Source of the DNA: a virus
Length of the DNA stretch: 27,815 bases
Direction: 5' to 3' (one strand)
Virus record (IMG/VR): IMGVR_UViG_3300027983_000098
Coordinates: 1-27,815 of that record
The notes below the pieces were generated by a model, which made no database searches, had not been told where the DNA came from, and worked only from the letters and a program-made list of their open reading frames with translations. Position 1 is the first letter of the stretch, and every line of letters begins with the position of its first letter. Below are positions 6,890-12,083 of the stretch, piece by piece. Position numbers and translations under genes: made by a program.

Positions 6890-8871
6890 TGCGCCCTCAC
6901 CGCTGCACCCGTGACCGCCACGCGCGCGCCCGTCTGATTTTCGATGCGCACGTCCACACGCGGCGGTGTTTGGCCGGTGCCGCGACCGACGTCGCGCCCT
7001 TCGCGTTCATCGCGCCGCAGCCGCTCGATAATCGGGTCGACCACGGCTGCCAGGTAGTCGCGCGTCTCGCGCGGCATGCGGGGGCTAAGACGCCAATTCT
7101 CGCCGTGCTCCTGCACCGCAGTGTCGACGTGGCGCATCCCCCAATTGTATGCAGCCGTCGCTTTCGCCAGGTCGCCCTGATAGCGGGACATCAAGTCCTG
7201 CATATAGCTGCCGGCCGCCTCGCTGGACCGGCCCAGGTCGTTGAAGTGCTCGGGGCGGCTGAGCCCGTATTGCGCGCCGGTGGCAGGCATGAACTGGAAG
7301 TGGCCCAACGCGCCGGCGCTGCTGGCCTGCAATTGCGTCCCGCGAGCGGACTCGCGCTGCCATATCCTGTCGAGCAGACCGGACGGCAGCCCGCGGCGCG
7401 CCTCGATATCGCCGAACGGTGTGCCGGCGGCGCGGCTCATGGCCAGCCACGAGGCAGCGTCCAGATGCTCCAGGTTCACCCCTGGCACTGAGCCAGTGCT
7501 CCACTGCTCCAGGAAGGAAGCGCCCATCGTCTCGCGGCTCATGCCTGCGCGTGCGCCTCGCCGGGCTACGTAGCCCGCCCACTGGCCCGATTGAGCCAGC
7601 CCGGCATCGACTTCGAAGGTGCCCGCGCCGCCGGCAGCGCCTACCGTCCCCGCGCCGCCGGCAGCGCCTACCGTCCCCGCGCCGCCGGCAGCGCCTACCG
7701 TCCCCGCGCGCCCGCCGAACAGCCCATCGATCCAGGATGCCACCCGCGACACCGCGCGCCAGACGGACTCGACCACCCTGCCGAATTGGCGGATGTCCTC
7801 GAGAAAGTCGTTAGAGCTGATGTAGTCGCCCGCGCTGCGGATGCCGGTGGCCAGCACGTTGATCGCCGACCGCATCACGTCGATCGAGAGCGCGGTCTTC
7901 ACCGCCTCGGTGAACGCGTCAGACAGCTTCTCGATCTCGGGTGCGAGCGGCGACAGCTTGTCGAGGAACACCGTCTGGACCACATGGCCCGCCCGGTCGA
8001 ACTGCGCGCTGAGGCTCTGCCACCGCCGCGCCAGCGCGTCCGACACCGTCATGCGAACCCGGTCCTGCTCGACCATGAGCCGGCTGGACTCGATCTCCTG
8101 CACCGTCATCGCGTGCAGTCGTTGGAGGTCTTCCTCCGAGAAAATCTCGAGCAGGCCGCGGGCACGGGCGTAGGACAGCGACTGCCCGCCTTCCTCGTAG
8201 ATTTGCTTCGCCCTAAGCGGCGCCTGCTGCCCCAGCTCCCCGGTGCTGGCGACAGGGTCCAGTCCCATCGAGAGCAGCGCCCATCGCCGATCGGGGTCGT
8301 TCCTGGCGCTCGACAGGTTGCCCAGCACGCTGCGCGGGTCGAACGCAGTGCCGAAGTTGGTCTCGTACGCACGCAGCTCGCCCGGCTCCAGCCCCAGGCC
8401 CTGACTGGTGCGGCGTGTGGCGCCTGCACCGCTGGCCAGGGAGGATACGCCCCACAAGCCGCCGGCGCCCACCAGGCCCGCGCCCATGGCGCCCACGGTG
8501 GCCCATTTGAGCAAGCCCACAGCCGCGGTGGTGATGCGGCTGCTGATCGCGCCGTAGATGCCGAGCATCTGGCGGCCGTTCTGCATCGCCAGCCGCGTCC
8601 AGTGGACGATGGAGCCCCAGCTGCCAGCCGTCTCGCGCAGCGCGCGGTTGTAGTCGCGCTGGCCGTCCACCGTCTTGTTGGTCGCGCTGATCACTTTGGA
8701 CAGCGAATCGGTTTGCGCGTCGATGCGGTCACCGACGCCGGCGATCGCAGCCTCGATGCGTCCCCATGCCATCGGCAGTTTGTCGATGGCGATCGTGTAT
8801 TTTGCGAAGTCCTCGCTGAACTTCTTGAAGGCTTCGTCGTCGACCTGGACTTCAAAAATGCTGGTCGCCAT
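6886..8871 (-). CDS. Tape measure protein with lytic transglycosylase domain
   Basis: I start at ATG 8871 (TTG just before it is also possible); AGGGGG lies about 6 nt upstream and the chaperone extension stop overlaps. The protein has 661 residues. The first 110 are helical; 110-150 is a hydrophobic Gly/Ala segment typical of tape measures (MGAGLVGAGGLWGVSSLA). A linker at 389-419 contains three exact GTVGAAGGA units. The C-terminal soluble lytic transglycosylase-like domain (about 497-590) has the catalytic Glu in RIWQRESARG (E508), then GHFQFMPATG and ATAAYNWG. It sets tail length and probably opens peptidoglycan during DNA entry. This length suggests a rather short tail. Confidence 0.88.
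   Translation of the reverse strand: MATSIFEVQVDDEAFKKFSEDFAKYTIAIDKLPMAWGRIEAAIAGVGDRIDAQTDSLSKVISATNKTVDGQRDYNRALRETAGSWGSIVHWTRLAMQNGRQMLGIYGAISSRITTAAVGLLKWATVGAMGAGLVGAGGLWGVSSLASGAGATRRTSQGLGLEPGELRAYETNFGTAFDPRSVLGNLSSARNDPDRRWALLSMGLDPVASTGELGQQAPLRAKQIYEEGGQSLSYARARGLLEIFSEEDLQRLHAMTVQEIESSRLMVEQDRVRMTVSDALARRWQSLSAQFDRAGHVVQTVFLDKLSPLAPEIEKLSDAFTEAVKTALSIDVMRSAINVLATGIRSAGDYISSNDFLEDIRQFGRVVESVWRAVSRVASWIDGLFGGRAGTVGAAGGAGTVGAAGGAGTVGAAGGAGTFEVDAGLAQSGQWAGYVARRGARAGMSRETMGASFLEQWSTGSVPGVNLEHLDAASWLAMSRAAGTPFGDIEARRGLPSGLLDRIWQRESARGTQLQASSAGALGHFQFMPATGAQYGLSRPEHFNDLGRSSEAAGSYMQDLMSRYQGDLAKATAAYNWGMRHVDTAVQEHGENWRLSPRMPRETRDYLAAVVDPIIERLRRDEREGRDVGRGTGQTPPRVDVRIENQTGARVAVTGAAVRAQ
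7622..7702 (-). repeat. 27-bp tandem repeat, three exact copies, in the tape measure gene
   Basis: Three identical 27-bp units (7622-7648, 7649-7675, 7676-7702) encode a Gly/Ala linker between the tape measure body and the lytic domain. They keep the frame, so copy number can change without a frameshift. Confidence 0.9.
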
Positions 8872-9178
8872 CAAAACCCCCTGCCGGCTGCCGCGGCGAC
8901 CAGATATCGCTGCCGGTAATGATGCGCGTTGGCATAGTCCTCAAGGCCTGCTTGCAGCGCGAATTCAGGCCACCCCGATGTCGCCTGCCAGTCGAGGATT
9001 GCGCCTAGATGGCCGGTTCCGTCGCGCCAGTATTCGCGGCCGCGGTCGATATCGGCAAGAAAGCGGCGAAGTCCGTAGAGTTGGACGAGGTGGTCCGGGT
9101 GCCCCAGAGGTCGCCCGTGCTCTTCAGCAGCGCTGCCAGCGATTTCGGGCGGTGCATGGCAGAGAGCACCGTAAAAAA
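8871..9178 (-). CDS. Frameshifted (-1) extension of the tail chaperone, GT-like
   Basis: In the -1 frame relative to the G-like gene, an open frame continues to a TGA at 8871 that overlaps the tape measure ATG by one base. Its latter part has the look of real protein (QLYGLRRFLADIDRGREYW, WPEFALQAGLEDYANAHHYR), and no good ATG or GTG with a ribosome site begins it. A run of six T on the coding strand (9173-9178, read GTG TTT TTT ACG) is a candidate slip site. A single-codon slip near TTC further downstream is an alternative. The left part of the span is arbitrary because the slip point is not proven. Confidence 0.5.
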
Positions 9179-9565
9179 CACGACGGCGCCCATCACCTCG
9201 GACTTCTCGCGCTCGCTGAAAACGCCCTGTTGCACCGCCACGGTGAGCGGCAGCGAGGCCCAGCCGTTGTCGCCGGGCTGCACGACATTGGACAGACGCG
9301 CCATCTCGGCCACCAGGCTGCGCTCCACGCCCTCGGCGCCGTCCCAAACCTGCATCGCCTTGGCCACGTCTTTGAGCGCCAAGGCGGCCAGCCGGGGCCC
9401 GGCGATGACCGACAAGCCCTCGGCGTTGATGACGGCAAACGTTTTGCCCAGCACAAGCCAATGCGCCTCAAACACCTGGCGCGACAGCGGCGCGACGTGA
9501 ACGAATATCTCGTGCGCGCCGCGGGGAATCGGGATGATGAGGTTTAGCTCCTCGTCCATACGCAT
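9005..9565 (-). CDS. Tail assembly chaperone, G-like short product
   Basis: I start this at ATG 9565, preceded by a G-rich Shine-Dalgarno; an earlier in-frame start lies inside the tube gene. The 186-residue protein begins MRMDEELNLIIPIPRGAHEI and is helical (ALALKDVAKAMQVWDGAEGV), with a low-complexity Ser/Thr/Ala end. Position between the tube and tape measure genes is diagnostic of tape-measure chaperones (lambda G/GT), which are usually made in a short and a frameshifted long form. A second frame continues without interruption to the tape measure start. Confidence 0.7.
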   Translation of the reverse strand: MRMDEELNLIIPIPRGAHEIFVHVAPLSRQVFEAHWLVLGKTFAVINAEGLSVIAGPRLAALALKDVAKAMQVWDGAEGVERSLVAEMARLSNVVQPGDNGWASLPLTVAVQQGVFSEREKSEVMGAVVFFTVLSAMHRPKSLAALLKSTGDLWGTRTTSSNSTDFAAFLPISTAAANTGATEPAI

Positions 9566-9578
9566 GGTCCGCCCCCCC

Positions 9579-10025
9579 TCAGATGAGGTTCCACATGGTC
9601 GAATTGACGTTGTAGTAGCCATGGATCGACACGACGAAGCCGGGATCGTCGCCGGCCATGCTCATTTCACGCACCGATGCGATCGCGGTGTTGAAGAAGT
9701 CGTAGTTCTGGAAGTTGGACGCATCGGGGATTAGCTGCATCTGCCCCAGGCGAGCGTCGAGCTCCATCCGTTGCTTGTAGAGCACGGCCAGCTGCTGGGT
9801 CTTTAGCAGGTGGACGGTCAGGTTTGCGATCATGTAGGGCTCGGGGCTGGTGACCGCGCCTGTCATCGTGGGGATGAACAGCGTGGACTCGCCCTGGAGC
9901 GCCAGCGAGATGCCGGCCTTGCCCAAAAAGGCGGCCGTCACGTTGAGGGTGGGGAAAGCGGCCAGCACCAACGAGCCGCGGATGCGGTTCAGCGTGCCCT
10001 GGTCCTGCAGCGGGTTGGCGGCCAT
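9579..10025 (-). CDS. Tail tube protein (DUF3277-like)
   Basis: The 148-residue protein begins MAANPLQDQGTLNRIRGSLV at ATG 10025 and directly follows the sheath gene. Its size, mixed alpha/beta composition (LNVTAAFLGKAGISLALQG, MTGAVTSPEPYMIANLTVHL) and a conserved-looking centre (LLKTQQLAVLYKQRMELDAR) fit the small tube proteins paired with DUF3383 sheaths. Such proteins stack as hexamers to make the DNA conduit. It is followed by the tail chaperone and the tape measure gene, the canonical order. Confidence 0.8.
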   Translation of the reverse strand: MAANPLQDQGTLNRIRGSLVLAAFPTLNVTAAFLGKAGISLALQGESTLFIPTMTGAVTSPEPYMIANLTVHLLKTQQLAVLYKQRMELDARLGQMQLIPDASNFQNYDFFNTAIASVREMSMAGDDPGFVVSIHGYYNVNSTMWNLI

Positions 10026-10058
10026 CGTGTGTGCTCCTGGTGGGTGCGACGCAGCGGA

Positions 10059-11375
10059 TTAGGCTGCCGGGAAGTCGGTCACGTTGACGTTGAAGATAAT
10101 CTCGATGAAGCCGCGCGCTGGCGTGTACGTCACCGACATGCCTGCGTATTTGCCGATCGAATAGTCGCTGGGGTTGGTGAGCACGTAGGAGGGGAAGTCC
10201 ACCGCCTCCACCGTGACCGGCGCCAGCACCAGGCCGTAGGAGATGCCGCGATTCATCGTGGCCTGCGCGCGCGCTTGCAGCCGGTTGATGCCGTTCTGGT
10301 CGTAGTAGAGCGGGTTGATCGGGTTGTTGCTGCCATTGATGATGTCATTGGCCAGGTCGATCGCCACGTTGATCTGCGTCCAGTCAACCGAATACCAGTA
10401 GCTCGCATCGCGGCCGTCCATCGTCGTGCCCCACAGCAGCACGGTGTTGGTGATCCTGCCCTCAGCGCCGGTCCCGACCCAATTGACGTGTGCCGCCTTG
10501 AGCGTGTTGAACAGCGCGTGGTTGCCGCGCAGGGGATATGCGGTCACCCCGTAGAGATACCGGAACGCGGCCGGCGCCACCTTGTTTGTGCTGCTGGGGT
10601 TGTTGTTCAACCAGGAGTAGAAGGCCGCGGCCAGGGATACCTCCGTCACCGGCGTCAGCGGCGCTTCGATCAAGCCGACGACGCCCTTCATCGTGTCGTT
10701 GAAGCTGGTGTAATTCGCCGTCGTCATCGTGACCCAGAAGTAGGTTTTCGATGTGGTGGATGAGAAAGTCGCCATGTACGAGTGGAAGGTGGGCTCAGCC
10801 GGGAATGTGCGCGGGATGAGGTAGGCGTAGATTTCCTGGGGCACGCTGGCAGCGATGAACGCCTGCAGTGCGACCACGGCGTTGACGTTCGTCACGTTGC
10901 CCAGCTCGAGCACATAGACGCTGACCGCTGTGCCCTGCGCGAAGAAAGTGGCGTTCATCGCGATCAGGTTGGAGCGGCCGACAGGTGCCCAGGAGCCCTG
11001 GATCGTGACAACGCCGGGGGTCGCGGCCAGCGGGAATGTGAAGGTGCTGGCACCAGTCACGGTGCAAACGCGGTCGACGCCGTTGTACGCCACGGGTGTG
11101 ACGCCAGCGATGGAGATGCTGAGCACGTTACCGATCGTCATCCCGTGCGGCGCAGCGGTGGTGACGGTCACGACGCTGCCCGACCAAGTCATCGAGGTGA
11201 TGGCCGCGAGCGGCCGCAGGATGGCAGCCAGGTCGCCCACCGCGCTCAGCAGGGTCGTCGTGCCCGCAGCGGTGGTGGTGCCGCCCTGGCTGACGAATGC
11301 GCCGGTGCGCTGCAGGGTGGATGGCGCCGGTGCAATCGTCTGGGAGACGTTGACCGTGACGATTTGGTTGGCCAT
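10059..11375 (-). CDS. Contractile tail sheath protein (DUF3383-type)
   Basis: ATG 11375 has GGAGG 7 nt upstream. The 438-residue protein resembles DUF3383 sheath-like proteins: N-terminal VTVNVSQTIAPAPSTLQRTG, middle YFWVTMTTANYTSFNDTMKG with AAFYSWLNNNPSSTNKVAP, and a C-terminal beta part ending ARGFIEIIFNVNVTDFPAA. In this group the sheath surrounds the tube and contracts to drive it through the envelope. It is shorter than T4 gp18. Residues about 59-132 form the same inserted beta module as in the decoration protein and gpJ (AAPHGMTIGNVLSISIAG, VAYNGVDRVCTVTG). The tube gene follows, as expected. Confidence 0.85.
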   Translation of the reverse strand: MANQIVTVNVSQTIAPAPSTLQRTGAFVSQGGTTTAAGTTTLLSAVGDLAAILRPLAAITSMTWSGSVVTVTTAAPHGMTIGNVLSISIAGVTPVAYNGVDRVCTVTGASTFTFPLAATPGVVTIQGSWAPVGRSNLIAMNATFFAQGTAVSVYVLELGNVTNVNAVVALQAFIAASVPQEIYAYLIPRTFPAEPTFHSYMATFSSTTSKTYFWVTMTTANYTSFNDTMKGVVGLIEAPLTPVTEVSLAAAFYSWLNNNPSSTNKVAPAAFRYLYGVTAYPLRGNHALFNTLKAAHVNWVGTGAEGRITNTVLLWGTTMDGRDASYWYSVDWTQINVAIDLANDIINGSNNPINPLYYDQNGINRLQARAQATMNRGISYGLVLAPVTVEAVDFPSYVLTNPSDYSIGKYAGMSVTYTPARGFIEIIFNVNVTDFPAA

Positions 11376-11389
11376 GGGCGGAGCCTCCA

Positions 11390-11425
11390 GGGGCTGTGCG
11401 ATCAGGGATGCGCGGCGACAGCCCC
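11390..11425 (-). promoter_or_regulatory. Hairpin just upstream of the tail sheath ribosome-binding site
   Basis: An 8-bp perfect stem (GGGGCTGT with ACAGCCCC) closes a 20-nt loop and ends a few bases before the GGAGG of the sheath gene. No T-run follows. It may define the 5' end of a processed sheath message or modulate ribosome access. Confidence 0.4.
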
Positions 11426-11447
11426 GGAGGGATGCCGCCGGCAGTCA

Positions 11448-11852
11448 TCAGGTGACGACGCGGGTCAGCTGCGTCGAGGTGAACGTCTGGGTGTCGGTGC
11501 CCGTGATGGAGACAATTCCGAGGAACGGCTCGGTCGGGAACACGCTGGCGAGGAACAGCGTGCCGCCGGGGATGACCTGGACGCCGCGCCCGGCCGCGGT
11601 GGTGCCGAACGCGACCAGCATCAATGCTGCGCCGTGGTTGCTGATCGAGCCCCCGACAGCGCGCGCAGGGTTGGCGGCCATCGCCACTTGGAATGTGCCG
11701 CTCACCGCGATGGTGCCGAGCGTCTCCGTGACCGTCAGCGTGACAACAGGCGCATCCTGGGTGACGATCAGCGCGCCGGCGCTGTCGACTGCCAGCGTCA
11801 TGGGAATGCCGTTGCGCATTCCGACGAGGACTTGGGAGGGATTCTGAGGCAT
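11448..11852 (-). CDS. Small beta-rich virion protein, 134 aa
   Basis: The start at ATG 11852 has AAGGAG about 9 nt upstream. The sequence alternates hydrophobic and small residues throughout (VVTLTVTETLGTIAVSG), typical of a beta sandwich. The core, MAANPARAVGGSISNHGAAL followed by VAFGTTAAGRGVQVIPGGTL, matches the layout of a small phage domain in which NPaR, a strand ending in N, and a PGG turn recur. The 115-aa protein at 1031-1378 has the same layout. It lies directly upstream of the tail sheath gene, so it is likely structural. No catalytic motif. Confidence 0.6.
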   Translation of the reverse strand: MPQNPSQVLVGMRNGIPMTLAVDSAGALIVTQDAPVVTLTVTETLGTIAVSGTFQVAMAANPARAVGGSISNHGAALMLVAFGTTAAGRGVQVIPGGTLFLASVFPTEPFLGIVSITGTDTQTFTSTQLTRVVT

Positions 11853-11879
11853 GGGTGGCGCTCCTTGCGCTGATGACGA

Positions 11880-12005
11880 TCAGGAACTCGCCGATACCAC
11901 GCCCGGCGATGCGATGCACTCTGCTTCCGCAATGTCCTGGACAAATGCTGGAATGCATGCATGCACGATCCGCCAGCTGCGGAACGCAGCGACGATCGCC
12001 GTCAT
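11880..12005 (-). CDS. Possible small protein, 41 aa
   Basis: ATG 12005 overlaps the stop of the preceding micro-frame. The product begins MTAIVAAFRSWRIVHACIPA, continues with a short helix (FVQDIAEAE) and ends SPGVVSASS. It fills the only gap of about 230 nt in this otherwise tightly packed module, which is the main reason to list it. I do not recognise it, and it could be non-coding spacer. Confidence 0.35.
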   Translation of the reverse strand: MTAIVAAFRSWRIVHACIPAFVQDIAEAECIASPGVVSASS

Positions 12006-12055
12006 GTTCTGCCAGCCGCCCCGCGGTCGACGCGCTGGCTTTTACGGGTGCTCAT
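12002..12055 (-). CDS. Possible 17-aa peptide after the PhoD fibre gene
   Basis: ATG 12055 has GGAG 8 nt upstream and encodes MSTRKSQRVDRGAAGRT, a basic peptide. Its stop overlaps the ATG of the next small frame (ATGA). It may be a leader peptide for the downstream frame, or have no function. Length gives no statistical support. Confidence 0.25.
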   Translation of the reverse strand: MSTRKSQRVDRGAAGRT

Positions 12056-12083
12056 CAGAATAGCTCCTGCATGGGGGTGGCAC

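Noticed and set aside
7591-8919. Long plus-strand open frame (442 codons) over the tape measure gene
   Set aside because: It is Arg/His/Ala/Gly-rich with no recognisable motif, has no ribosome site, and lies antisense to a gene with clear tape measure and transglycosylase motifs. GC-rich DNA gives such shadow frames.
9810-11873. Long plus-strand frames (317 and 363 codons) over the tube, sheath and neighbouring genes
   Set aside because: Composition (Arg, Asp, Gly, His) is typical of antisense shadows, and the minus-strand sheath and tube genes explain the DNA.
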